Positions 15,426-24,108 of a DNA stretch of 48,070 nucleotides are shown piece by piece. Source of the DNA: Beijerinckiaceae bacterium. GTDB lineage: Bacteria > Bacteroidota > Bacteroidia > Chitinophagales > Chitinophagaceae. The position numbers and the translations under genes are program-made. The stretch covers positions 1 through 48,070 of the forward strand of contig CAJCIQ010000005.1 of the NCBI GenBank assembly GCA_903970475.1. The letters run 5' to 3'. Every line of letters begins with the position of its first letter. Position 1 is the stretch's first letter. Below the pieces are notes generated by a model. That model saw nothing but the letters and a program-made list of their open reading frames with translations. It was not told the origin of the DNA and made no database searches.

Positions 15426-17407
15426 ATGAAAGGCTAACTTTTCTATCTGGTGCGATCCCGTTCAACCTATTGCCTCCAGAGGAACTGGAGCGGACGGCAG
15501 ATAAATTGCAGGAAGTAACTTATAAAAAAGGCGCCCTGATATACCAGCAAGGCGTCACCCACATGAAAGGAGTGGATATCATAGTCAAAGGCGCCTATGA
15601 ATCGTTTTTCTACGACAGCAAACAACACAAAAGGCTGGAAGAAATCCATGGATCCGGCTTTTGTTATGGAGGTGTGTCCATTCTCCTGAATAGGAAACAA
15701 TCCCTGTTTACGGTTATTGCCGCCGAAGACACCCTGGTTTATTTCCTACCCCGAAAAGACTTCAGGGCTTTGGTGCAGCGCTACGATGCTTTTTTCCAGC
15801 ACTTCACTTTTGACTTTGGGCAAAGAATGCTCAATGACGAGTTCGCCCACTTCTTTAAAGCGCCTCAGACCTTTGAGGACAGCTATACCGCTGCCGACCA
15901 GTGGTTCTCGCGTCGCATAGAAGGGATTGAACAAAGGGAAATTGTTTCCTGCGCCCCCGGTACGCCCGTCTACAGGGCCGCTCAAATCATGGCCGAGCAC
16001 AAGGTGAGTTGTCTGTTCGTGCAGGCAACGGGCGCCGAGGCCACGGAGGCAGCTGTCGCCGATTCACCTGCGGGCGCCGCGCCCACGGAGGCGGGCGCCC
16101 CGCGCGCGGAAACCTCCATTATCGGCTACGTCACCGATATCACCCTCCGGGACAATGTGCTGGCCAAACAGGGAGATCCCAGAGAACCGGTATCTCAAGT
16201 GATGGCCACACCCATCGTCAGCATTTCTTCGAACGCTTTTGTCTTTGAAGCCGTACTGCTCATGTTCCGGACCAAGGCCCGTTACCTGCTGGTAGAACGC
16301 CAGGGACAGTACACCGGATTTTTAAGCCGCAACAAACTCTTAAGTGAACAAGCCCAATCCCCTTTGGTCTTTATCCAATCGGTGAAGCTGGCCATGAGCA
16401 CCGATGAACTAAAGCGTCGTTGGGAAATGGTCCCCCAAATGATTACCCAACTCCTGGGCCGGGGTGTGAACGCAGAGATTGCCAACCAGGTCATTACGAC
16501 CGTGGCCGATACCATAGCACTTAAAGTCATTGAGGGAGTTATAGAAGAACAAGGTCCTCCTCCAGCCAAATTTGTATATATGGTTATGGGCAGCGAAGGC
16601 CGCAAGGAACAAACCCTCAAAACCGACCAGGACAACGCCATCATTTACGAAGACAAAGCCAATGAACATAGGGAAGCCGTTAGGGAATATTTCCTGCGCT
16701 TTGCTCATACCGTGTCCGATCGCCTCAACCATATCGGATTCAGCTATTGCACCGGCGGCTTTATGGCCTCCAATCCCAAGTGGACCCATTCCCTGTCCCA
16801 CTGGAAAAGGAATTACCTTGAATGGATGCAGGAATCTGTGCCCGAAACGGTGATCCGGTTCTCTACCTTTTTTGATTGCCGATACATCTACGGGGACGCC
16901 AACATCCTCGAAGAACTAAGCACCTTTCTGGATACCGAGCTGCAAAAACCCAATGAGAAGTTGTTTTTTTATTTAGCGAAAAACGCGCTCCAATATGAAC
17001 CACCGCTCACCTTCTTCAAAAACATCCGAACCTTCACAAAGGGAAAACACGAAGTCTTCGACATCAAAAAAGCCATGACCCCGATCGTGGACCTGATCCG
17101 TGTCTATGCCCTACACAACCGCATCTTTGAAGTCAATACGGGAGATCGCCTGAAGGCGTTAAGGGATAAGGGTGTATTCAATCAAAACGACTTTCAGGAA
17201 CTTACCCAGTCTTACTACACCCTGATGGGTATGCGACTACGCCATCAGGCCGGGCGCATCATCGCTGACAGGGCAGAGCCAGACAACCTGATCGACCTGG
17301 AAAGCCTGACCCGCATTGAGCAGTTAACCTTGAGGGAGATCTTCAAATCCATCGAGAATTTTCAAGGCCGTATCCGCGTGGCTTTCACCAATAACTTATT
17401 TGGATAA
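15422..17407 (+). CDS. cNMP-binding/CBS/DUF294 nucleotidyltransferase-like protein
   Basis: Cytosolic protein of 661 residues with three ligand-sensing or catalytic parts in order. First is a cyclic-nucleotide-binding fold (about 10-135: KKGALIYQQG, FCYGGVSILL). Next is a CBS-domain pair (about 165-315). Then come DUF294 and DUF294_C, with the polymerase-beta-type signature MGSEGRKEQTLKTDQDNAI (about 388-405) as in the GlnD N-terminus, and a helical C-terminal domain. It may transfer a nucleotide to a partner in response to cNMP and adenylate ligands; that is inference from domains. Residues about 201-232, inside CBS1, are an A/G/E/T/P-rich low-complexity insert coded by very GC-rich DNA. Translation is coupled to the exonuclease by an ATGA overlap. 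Confidence 0.92.
   Translation: MNERLTFLSGAIPFNLLPPEELERTADKLQEVTYKKGALIYQQGVTHMKGVDIIVKGAYESFFYDSKQHKRLEEIHGSGFCYGGVSILLNRKQSLFTVIAAEDTLVYFLPRKDFRALVQRYDAFFQHFTFDFGQRMLNDEFAHFFKAPQTFEDSYTAADQWFSRRIEGIEQREIVSCAPGTPVYRAAQIMAEHKVSCLFVQATGAEATEAAVADSPAGAAPTEAGAPRAETSIIGYVTDITLRDNVLAKQGDPREPVSQVMATPIVSISSNAFVFEAVLLMFRTKARYLLVERQGQYTGFLSRNKLLSEQAQSPLVFIQSVKLAMSTDELKRRWEMVPQMITQLLGRGVNAEIANQVITTVADTIALKVIEGVIEEQGPPPAKFVYMVMGSEGRKEQTLKTDQDNAIIYEDKANEHREAVREYFLRFAHTVSDRLNHIGFSYCTGGFMASNPKWTHSLSHWKRNYLEWMQESVPETVIRFSTFFDCRYIYGDANILEELSTFLDTELQKPNEKLFFYLAKNALQYEPPLTFFKNIRTFTKGKHEVFDIKKAMTPIVDLIRVYALHNRIFEVNTGDRLKALRDKGVFNQNDFQELTQSYYTLMGMRLRHQAGRIIADRAEPDNLIDLESLTRIEQLTLREIFKSIENFQGRIRVAFTNNLFG
16027..16116 (+). 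repeat. GC-rich low-complexity insert within the CBS1 coding region
   Basis: Repeated GGGCGCC and CCACGGAGGC words encode an Ala/Gly/Glu/Thr/Pro stretch between two CBS strands (LFVQAT before, IIGYVTD after). It keeps the frame. Base composition is far more GC-rich than the rest of the gene. Confidence 0.7.
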
Positions 17408-17455
17408 TGATGCGCCACTGCCCTACCAGCACACTCGGGGAAAAAGGGCTACAGA

Positions 17456-17563
17456 ATGGGGAAGGAGAAGCAGCATATCCTTGCTCAGGTCGAAAAGCGT
17501 ATGCAAAAGATTTATAAAACACCCCTTTATCGTAAAGGATTCAAATATTGGCCCGATTTTTAA
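17456..17563 (+). CDS. Possible 35-residue basic peptide
   Basis: Small ORF from an ATG at 17456, reading MGKEKQHILAQVEKRMQK and ending RKGFKYWPDF. The composition is protein-like (amphipathic, lysine/glutamine-rich, aromatic end) and it lies between the DUF294 gene stop and a terminator on the same strand. It may be a genuine small protein or the remnant of a larger gene. The frame is also open 15 codons upstream without an ATG. I do not recognise it. Confidence 0.3.
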   Translation: MGKEKQHILAQVEKRMQKIYKTPLYRKGFKYWPDF

Positions 17564-17666
17564 CACACTTGGTAATGGAAATGACACCAAAGACTCATCC
17601 ACCATCATGGAAAAACGAGTCAAGCAAAAACGCCTGTTCCATATAACGTAGTCAACCTATGAAGAT

Positions 17667-17696
17667 AATGGCTCCTAATGTGAGCCATTCTTTTTT
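17667..17696 (+). terminator. Rho-independent terminator
   Basis: Stem AATGGCTC (17667-17674) and GAGCCATT (17682-17689), 7-nt loop, then C and six T residues. It would end the exonuclease/DUF294 transcript, 260 bp after the last large gene, which implies that the transcript continues through the small ORF region. Confidence 0.85.
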
Positions 17697-18034
17697 AGTC
17701 CTACGTTCATTTCCTATTCGAGCAGGATGGACCATGGAATATTTTTTAAGTAGCAATTATGTAACAAATACCAATAATTATACAACATTAACCAATTATG
17801 CCCGATTCCTTTCCACCTCCATTCACCCATTTTCATTTCTTTTTACCAATCCAGATCAACGCCCACAGCGCGCTAGCTTCCACCTCTAACACGCTCCATT
17901 CCAAGTCTCTATATTGTCAGCCAACCTAACAGAAGGCTCCCTAATGTTTTAACCCCTTGCAAAATTATCAAAACCAGCACCAAACGATAATCTGAGAATA
18001 ACAAACAAAACCACCCCAACTGGTTTGTTTAAGC
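17697..18034. other. Non-coding stretch before the response regulator
   Basis: No protein-like frame is seen. The sequence is A/T- and C-rich. Near its end AAACAAAACC (18004-18013) and GGTTTGTTT (18022-18030) form an imperfect inverted repeat of unknown role. Confidence 0.5.
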
Positions 18035-18042
18035 TACATTTG
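18035..18042 (+). promoter_or_regulatory. -7-like element abutting the response regulator start
   Basis: TACATTTG fits the TAnnTTTG consensus but lies only 4 bp before the ATG and has no TTG at the -33 position. If used, the mRNA would be nearly leaderless. Confidence 0.3.
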
Positions 18043-18046
18043 CAAC

Positions 18047-18439
18047 ATGAACGGGCTAGCCCCTTACAGCAATGTTTTACTTATCGAAGATGACCCAGAT
18101 GATCAGGAAATCTTTCTTTCCGTACTCAAAGAAATATCCTCCCACCTCAACTGTGTCACTGAATTCAGCGCCTTATCCGCCCTGACGAAGCTCCGTAATC
18201 ACGAAATCAACGCGGATCTCATCTTCCTCGACCTCAACCTTCCCGGCATGAACGGCTTGGAATTCCTCCGCGAAGCAAAAATGGACTTATTTCTCCGGAA
18301 AATCCCCATCATCATCTTATCCACAACCGCTCAGAACTCCACCAAACTCACCACACTCGAACTTGGCGCCAAAGCCTTCATCACCAAACCAAACAACTAT
18401 AACGATCTGATAGAAATTCTCAGGTACCAGCTGACTTAA
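18047..18439 (+). CDS. Single-domain response regulator (receiver only)
   Basis: CheY-like receiver of 130 residues with no output domain. The acidic pocket is EDDPDD near residues 14-19, the phospho-acceptor Asp is in LIFLDLNLPGMNG, the conserved Thr/Ser is in IIILSTTAQ, and the Lys is in FITKPNNYNDL. This is the Rcp1-like branch common in Bacteroidota, usually a phosphorelay partner of hybrid kinases. No kinase gene is adjacent; the TPR kinase at 22020 is the nearest. It is preceded by about 640 bp without a substantial gene. Confidence 0.93.
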   Translation: MNGLAPYSNVLLIEDDPDDQEIFLSVLKEISSHLNCVTEFSALSALTKLRNHEINADLIFLDLNLPGMNGLEFLREAKMDLFLRKIPIIILSTTAQNSTKLTTLELGAKAFITKPNNYNDLIEILRYQLT

Positions 18440-18549
18440 GTACATCAAGCATCCGTTTAGCTTCCCTCATCAGCATCGAACCGGCTGAAGTGGCATCAAA
18501 TTACCCTATCTTTAAAAGGCAACGAGCCACTCAGAACAACCCGGAATCT

Positions 18550-20058
18550 ATGCATAAAATAATCCTTCCGATCTTATCGATGTTGTTGACTTTTGAGGTA
18601 CATGCACAGTACCAGGCAACAGTGAACCTAAAAGGCGATGGGTACTACCTCAATCCAATTTTCGCAGGCGATTATCCCGATCCGAGCATACTCAGGGATG
18701 GCAATGACTATTACATGGTCAACTCCTCCTTTGAGTACTATCCCGGCTTATTGATCTGGCATTCCACAGATCTGATCAACTGGACACCCGTAACCCATGC
18801 CTTACACAAATATGTAGGCTCTGTCTGGGCCCCTGATCTGGTTAAATACCAAAACAAATATTACATCTATTTCCCGGCTGGTACAACTACCTATGTCGTC
18901 ACGGCTGATGCCATCACCGGCCCCTGGAGCGATCCCGTAGACCTGAAGATCAACTATATCGATCCGGGCCATTTCACCGACTCCGCAGGTAATCGTTACT
19001 TATATTTCAATAATGGGGGTTATGTACCCCTGTCCGAAGATGGGCTTTCTGTGACAGGCGATTTCAAACAGGCATATAATGGCTGGAAAATACCCAGGGA
19101 TTGGAGTATAGAATGTTTTTGCATGGAAGGCCCCAAAATAACTAAGCGGGGTGACTATTACTACCTTACTGTTGCAGAAGGCGGAACGGCCGGTCCTGCG
19201 ACCAGCCATATGGTCATTTCCGCACGCTCCAAATCCCCCTTTGGTCCCTGGGAAAATTCCCCATATAATCCCATCATACGCACTAAACAAAGCTCAGAAA
19301 AATGGTGGTCCAAAGGCCATGGCACCTTGTTCCAGGCTGTAGACGGAAAATGGTGGATGATATTTCATGGCTATGAAAAGGATTATTACAACATGGGCCG
19401 TCAAACCCTTCTTGAACCCGTAGCGTGGACTGTAGATGGTTGGTACAAGATACCCGATGGCATTAAAACGGATCAGCCCATTAAAAAACCCGCCAAATCC
19501 ACCGTGAAGAACAGCTTTGCACTCAGCGATTCCTTTAGCGGCAACACCCTGAAAGCGCAATGGCAGTTTTTCGGTTCCTACGATACCAGCAGGTTCCATG
19601 TAGCCGGCAACAGTCTTACTATACATGCCAAAGGGAATACACTGGGTGAATCCTCCCCATTATTGTGCATCCCCTCCAATCACTCTTATATGGCACAAGT
19701 AGAACTAACCATCACCGGGGAAGCCATTGGAGGCCTGGTACTCTTCTATAACAGCAATATGTACTCGGGAATTTTAGCCGACAAACAAAACATTCTTGCC
19801 AACCTCAGAGGCTGGCAGTTCCCCACTGAAAAATCCGTTATACAAAGGCATGTCTATCTCCGGGTCAAAAAAATGGAGAATACCGTAGACCTGTATTATA
19901 GCCTGAACGGTCAAAATTGGATAAAAATTGAAAACTCGCTCGAAGTCTCAGGTTTCAACCACAATGTACTAAGCGGCTTTATGAGTCTAAGGCTGGGCCT
20001 CTGTGCCATAGGCAATGGCGCTGTAACGTTCAGGAATTTTGTGTATACGCCTTTATGA
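18550..20058 (+). CDS. Secreted GH43-family glycosidase (xylosidase/arabinofuranosidase type)
   Basis: Five-bladed propeller glycoside hydrolase of 502 residues. The ATG at 18550 begins directly into a signal peptide (MHKIILPILSMLLTFEVHAQ); the frame is open further upstream but without such a signal. Catalytic residues of GH43 are placed as expected: base Asp at about 42 in YPDPSILR, pKa-modulating Asp at about 137 in YIDPGHF, acid Glu at about 190 in CMEGPKIT. The C-terminal ~190 residues (DSFSGNTLKAQWQFFG ... FRNFVYTPL) form the beta-sandwich domain seen in XynB-like enzymes. It probably works in the periplasm or on the surface on xylan- or arabinan-derived oligosaccharides. Convergent with the GH27 gene 19 bp away; no SusC/SusD pair nearby. 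Confidence 0.93.
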   Translation: MHKIILPILSMLLTFEVHAQYQATVNLKGDGYYLNPIFAGDYPDPSILRDGNDYYMVNSSFEYYPGLLIWHSTDLINWTPVTHALHKYVGSVWAPDLVKYQNKYYIYFPAGTTTYVVTADAITGPWSDPVDLKINYIDPGHFTDSAGNRYLYFNNGGYVPLSEDGLSVTGDFKQAYNGWKIPRDWSIECFCMEGPKITKRGDYYYLTVAEGGTAGPATSHMVISARSKSPFGPWENSPYNPIIRTKQSSEKWWSKGHGTLFQAVDGKWWMIFHGYEKDYYNMGRQTLLEPVAWTVDGWYKIPDGIKTDQPIKKPAKSTVKNSFALSDSFSGNTLKAQWQFFGSYDTSRFHVAGNSLTIHAKGNTLGESSPLLCIPSNHSYMAQVELTITGEAIGGLVLFYNSNMYSGILADKQNILANLRGWQFPTEKSVIQRHVYLRVKKMENTVDLYYSLNGQNWIKIENSLEVSGFNHNVLSGFMSLRLGLCAIGNGAVTFRNFVYTPL

Positions 20059-20077
20059 ACCGGAGGTTAGCGCTCCC

Positions 20078-21301
20078 CTACCGCACTGTTAGTTTCATCA
20101 CGAGCACATCATGGGAAGCAACTTCCGTATGCAAAGGTTGAGCAGTCGAACCGAGCACATGGGAAGTCCAGCAATCCGTCAAACTATAGGTCTGAGAAGC
20201 AGGGGATAAAGTGAACGTCCCTACGCCGGTAGAATCTGTGGCGTGGACGGTTGTCCAATCCAAACCAATCTTGCGTGGGGTGCTGGAGCGATTAACCAGG
20301 CAAACCGCCCAGGCGCCACTGGAAAGTGGCCTGACCCAGGTTTGAATGCTGTCCACTTCAGTGTACTTGTACCCCTCGGCTCCAAGCGGGTCCTGATCGA
20401 TGGCAAGCAATGCCTTATTGGTCAAAACAGCCTGGGTAGCAGAGGACATATGGCGTAAGTCATTCCCCGCTATTAGGGGAGCGGCAAGCATACACCATAT
20501 GGAAAAGTGGGAGCGATCTTCGGCGGCACTCATCCCGTTGCCTACTTCGAGCATATCCGGATCGTTCCAATGTCCTGGCCCTGCATAAGCCGCCAGCCCT
20601 TTTTGCATATCCGCTATACGGAGTACCCCGAATTGGGAATAACCGGTAAACTTTTTCTCCGCGTCGAAAATGGCGGTGATGTCCCCGGTGGTTCTCCAGA
20701 GATGGCCCACAGGAGCGGCCCATTCCCAGGGTTTGTTGCCACCCCATTCGCAAAGACTGAATAGGATGGGGCGACCCGCTTTACGCAGGGCTTTACTCAT
20801 AGTGGTATAGGCTTCTTTGGCATTGATACCCGTTGAATAACACCAGTCGAATTTCAGGTAGTCAACGTCCCAGGCGGCATAATTACGGGCATCCTGGTAT
20901 TCGTATCCACGGGTTCCGGGATACCCCGCGCAGGTCTCCGTGCCTGCACAGTTATACAATCCGAACTTTAGCCCCTTGCTGTGCATATAAGCGGCCAGGG
21001 CTTTGATTCCATGGGGGAATTTGGCGGGATCGGGCACGAGGTTGCCCGCACTATCTCTTTCTTTGGCCATCCAGCCGTCATCCAGGACGATATAGGTGTA
21101 GCCGGCATCTTTCATGCCTGAGGCTACGATGGCGTCTGCGACGTCCTTAACCAGTTGTTCGTTGATATTGGTCTGAAAGGTATTCCAGCTGTTCCAGCCC
21201 ATGGGAGGCGTGGAGGCAAGTCCATCAAATTTCTGGGCGTAGGCAGGAAGCATAAATAGGATTCCTACCAATAAAGGCAATGCAGGGGCTAATCGTTTCA
21301 T
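20078..21301 (-). CDS. GH27 alpha-galactosidase, secreted
   Basis: Retaining alpha-galactosidase of 407 residues. A signal peptide (MKRLAPALPLLVGILFMLPAYAQ) begins at the ATG at 21301; in-frame starts at 21307 and 21319 would only add a few residues. The (beta/alpha)8 barrel opens with STPPMGWNSWNTF and contains LDDGWM. The nucleophile Asp is at about 151 in YLKFDWCY, and the acid/base Asp at about 205 in WRTTGDI. A C-terminal antiparallel beta domain follows. It would remove terminal alpha-galactose from galactomannans or raffinose-type sugars in the periplasm. Together with the convergent GH43 gene it suggests plant hemicellulose use, but they are on opposite strands. Confidence 0.95.
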   Translation of the reverse strand: MKRLAPALPLLVGILFMLPAYAQKFDGLASTPPMGWNSWNTFQTNINEQLVKDVADAIVASGMKDAGYTYIVLDDGWMAKERDSAGNLVPDPAKFPHGIKALAAYMHSKGLKFGLYNCAGTETCAGYPGTRGYEYQDARNYAAWDVDYLKFDWCYSTGINAKEAYTTMSKALRKAGRPILFSLCEWGGNKPWEWAAPVGHLWRTTGDITAIFDAEKKFTGYSQFGVLRIADMQKGLAAYAGPGHWNDPDMLEVGNGMSAAEDRSHFSIWCMLAAPLIAGNDLRHMSSATQAVLTNKALLAIDQDPLGAEGYKYTEVDSIQTWVRPLSSGAWAVCLVNRSSTPRKIGLDWTTVHATDSTGVGTFTLSPASQTYSLTDCWTSHVLGSTAQPLHTEVASHDVLVMKLTVR

Positions 21302-21550
21302 AACCATGTGTAAGGGCAAGGTTACGGATGTTTTTTAACATGGGCTTTGCAACGCTTAACATATATTGGTACTACTTTACCAAATTAGCCATGGTCAGAC
21401 AACAATTGCTACTCACCTGGCGCAACCAACCCGGTCCTCAAGGTTGGGTCTTTTTGCAGGGATCGGAACCTGCGGGAGCGTCCTCATGCAGATCGACTTG
21501 CCTTTGCTCTACACGCCCCCGGAAGCAATCAGTGCCTGCCATTGGCAGGC

Positions 21551-21961
21551 TTACGTTATGGGTTTGAAAAAAGGCCGGGTCGTCAGGAGACAAGTAATGG
21601 TCCCTTTCCCATTGATATTCCACAAAATTATAGGCCCAGGCTGACCTTGGTCACTGGTGACTCCAACCCGAGCCGTCACTGAAGAAACGTCACCGGTCAG
21701 GACAACCGAAGTGCCTGCCGTCGGGTTCCCGGTATCATCCAGAACCTTGCCATGGATCTCGATAGAACTAGGGGGCAACGGGACTTTATTTACGCAATCG
21801 TTCCCGAGAACGTTCTCTAAACCAGGCGCTAAGAGAAAAAGGGCCGGGTCCACCCAGTGGGCGTTTAAAAGTAGCCTAAGGACAATGGGGTAAATATAAA
21901 CCTGGAGAAACGGTGAAATTGCCCAAATTTCGGTACATTTAAGGGGTATAGTAATTAACAT
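21551..21961 (-). pseudogene. Relic with a CarboxypepD_reg-like fragment
   Basis: A 136-codon frame contains one recognisable piece, IEIHGKVLDDTGNPTAGTSVVLTG followed by SSVTARVGVTSD, which resembles the carboxypeptidase-regulatory-like fold at the N-terminus of outer membrane receptors. The text before and after it is not family-like, and the fragment does not continue into a plug or barrel. The whole stretch 21302-22019 (about 720 bp) otherwise has no convincing gene. I read it as decayed; a short species-specific gene is the alternative. Confidence 0.35.
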
Positions 21962-22019
21962 ACTAACCTACCCGTATGGGTGCAGTATTTGCAGAACCCT
22001 TTCTGTTAATACCAGAACT

Positions 22020-23888
22020 ATGAAGAGAACCCTTTGCTGTATAATCCTTACCCTGATAATCACTCCGGCGCTCTGCCAGTCCCAGGAGATCAAGGCCATA
22101 CAGCAAAGTCTACCCCTTATCAAAGACAGTCTCCGCTACATAGATGCACTCAACCGCATTTCCATCCTTTATTACGAATGGAACACGGACTCCCTGCTGG
22201 CCTATGCAGGGAGGACTATGGTGCTCTCCGAGCGGCATGGGTACGATAAAGGCAGAGCCGACGCCCTCAATAACATGGGTATATACAATGCCCTGAGTAA
22301 CAATCCCTCCCTGGCTTTCCGTTATTACCATGACGCATTAAACCTGTACAGGGATATCAAGGATACCTCCAATATCGCACAGCTATTGATGAATATTGCC
22401 CTTATCCTCCACGACAAGGGAGAAGAGACCAAGAGCCTACAATACTTCCATCAGGCCATGCACCTGGGCCAAAGCATTCGTCAGGATTCCATCATGTCCC
22501 TGGTCTATTCCAATTACCTGTCCCTATACCTGGATAGTGTGCCCTCTGATTCCGTACAGATATACCTGGGTAAAGCACGCTATATAGCCGACAAATACCA
22601 TGATCAGGCTGCCGACCAGGAAATTACCCAAACAGAGGGCCTTATTGACCTTAAGGAAGGAAAAACGTCTATTGGGGTTACCCTCTTAAAAGAATCGGCC
22701 CAGGGCTCCTTAAATATCGGCGCCGACTACCTGGTGTTGGATATCCTGGCTGATCTGGGGGACTATTACTTAAAGGATCAGCCGGATACAGCGGCTGCTT
22801 ATTACTCACAGGCACTTCATATAGCGGAGGATAAAAAGTACAATAGCTACATCAAACAATTTTCCAAAACCCTGTATGATTTTTACCAATCAAGAGGCAA
22901 ACCCACCCAGGCCGCCATGTTTGCCGATGAGTTCTTCCGGTTGCAGGAACAAGAGGATAAGGACCACTCCATATCAGGGGTGGATTATATAGATTATGCC
23001 ATTGCGACCAAAGAGCTGGAAGCGGCCAAAACCAACGGCGAAAACCGTAGACTGATCATTTTTATACTCAGCATTTTCTCCATTTCCGTAGCGGCCATAG
23101 GACTCGTCATCTACCAGTTGTACCGGCTAAAACAAAAGCATACCCATACCCTGGAAGCCCTCAACCGGGCGGTCAGTGAACGAAACAACCAGCTTCAGCA
23201 GAAACACGAGTTCAATAACAAACTTATATCCTTACTGGCCCATGACTTCCGTCAACCCATCAACACCGCCAGGAGTCTGGCCATGTTGCTCAAAGATGAT
23301 GAGGGCCTGAGCCGGGAAGAAATGCATGAACTGGTGGAATCCATAGAAGTATCCTCGGATGCCGCCATAGACATTTTTGAGAACATCCTTCAATGGATCA
23401 AAAAGCAATTGTCAGGCTTTAGCTATGAGCCGGTCCCCCTTTCCTTAAGGGACCTGATGGAGGAAGCCATGCGTCCTTTCCTGCCCGTGGGGGAAAAGCA
23501 AAAGATCGCCCTGATCAATGCGGTTTCTGAAACCATTACCATTCATGCCGATAAAGAATTGTTGCAATTCATTAATCGCAACCTGATCCATAATGCGCTC
23601 AAGTTTTCTCCGGAAGGAAGCAGCATTACCATAACGGCCATGGCCAGCGCCAGGGAAGTCATTGTTTGCTTCAGGGACGAGGGAAAAGGTATCAATCCCA
23701 GAAAACTCCCCATTCTGTTTAACGCCAAAAAGGATTTGACCTATGACAATGAAAAGGAAAAGGGAGCCGGCGTAGCTTTAATGATCTGTAAAGACTTTAT
23801 TGACCGCATGTTTGGTAGGATATGGGCAGAGAATGGACAACCAAAAGGCGCCACTTTCTTTTATGCCCTGCCAATCATAGGCAAATAA
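22020..23888 (+). CDS. TPR-containing sensor histidine kinase
   Basis: Membrane kinase of 622 residues. Signal peptide (MKRTLCCIILTLIITPALCQ), then a periplasmic TPR array (about 60-320: repeated A..Y...AL.l pattern such as AFRYYHDALNLYRDI and AAAYYSQALHIAEDK), and one transmembrane helix (about 343-365). A cytosolic coiled linker leads to a HisKA domain with the phospho-acceptor His at about 408 in LLAHDFRQPI, and a HATPase with N box NRNLIHNALKFS, G1 DEGKGI and G2 KGAGVAL. It is of the YesM-unrelated, Bacteroidota TPR-kinase type. No response regulator follows; the lone receiver at 18047 is a possible partner. The signal sensed is unknown. Confidence 0.93.
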   Translation: MKRTLCCIILTLIITPALCQSQEIKAIQQSLPLIKDSLRYIDALNRISILYYEWNTDSLLAYAGRTMVLSERHGYDKGRADALNNMGIYNALSNNPSLAFRYYHDALNLYRDIKDTSNIAQLLMNIALILHDKGEETKSLQYFHQAMHLGQSIRQDSIMSLVYSNYLSLYLDSVPSDSVQIYLGKARYIADKYHDQAADQEITQTEGLIDLKEGKTSIGVTLLKESAQGSLNIGADYLVLDILADLGDYYLKDQPDTAAAYYSQALHIAEDKKYNSYIKQFSKTLYDFYQSRGKPTQAAMFADEFFRLQEQEDKDHSISGVDYIDYAIATKELEAAKTNGENRRLIIFILSIFSISVAAIGLVIYQLYRLKQKHTHTLEALNRAVSERNNQLQQKHEFNNKLISLLAHDFRQPINTARSLAMLLKDDEGLSREEMHELVESIEVSSDAAIDIFENILQWIKKQLSGFSYEPVPLSLRDLMEEAMRPFLPVGEKQKIALINAVSETITIHADKELLQFINRNLIHNALKFSPEGSSITITAMASAREVIVCFRDEGKGINPRKLPILFNAKKDLTYDNEKEKGAGVALMICKDFIDRMFGRIWAENGQPKGATFFYALPIIGK

Positions 23889-24108
23889 GAAATCCTTTGG
23901 GTAGAGAAAAAACGAGGCTGAACAAGTTAATCACGGATATGATGACGAAGGATCTGGCTTTTAAAGGCGGGGAAACCGCGGTAAAATAACCGGGCGAATT
24001 TGGAGGGTGCGGAATGGATATTGGAGGGTAAGCACAACCAACGAAAGGACGCACCAACAGGCGTCAAATCATTACAAAAGTAAGGATTATTTCTAAATCA
24101 ATGTAGGA
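23889..24108. other. Convergent intergenic stretch
   Basis: About 220 bp between the kinase and the export operon. No convincing terminator hairpin or coding frame was found. Confidence 0.4.

Noticed and set aside
17659..17889. 76-codon plus-strand frame after the DUF294 gene
   Set aside because: It runs through the terminator hairpin at 17667-17696 and its composition is not protein-like.
18490..20058. Longer start for the GH43 gene (18490)
   Set aside because: The extra 20 residues precede a perfect signal peptide starting at 18550 and would mask it.
18550..21301. Polysaccharide utilization locus
   Set aside because: GH43 and GH27 genes are adjacent but convergent, and no SusC/SusD pair or hybrid two-component regulator is present.
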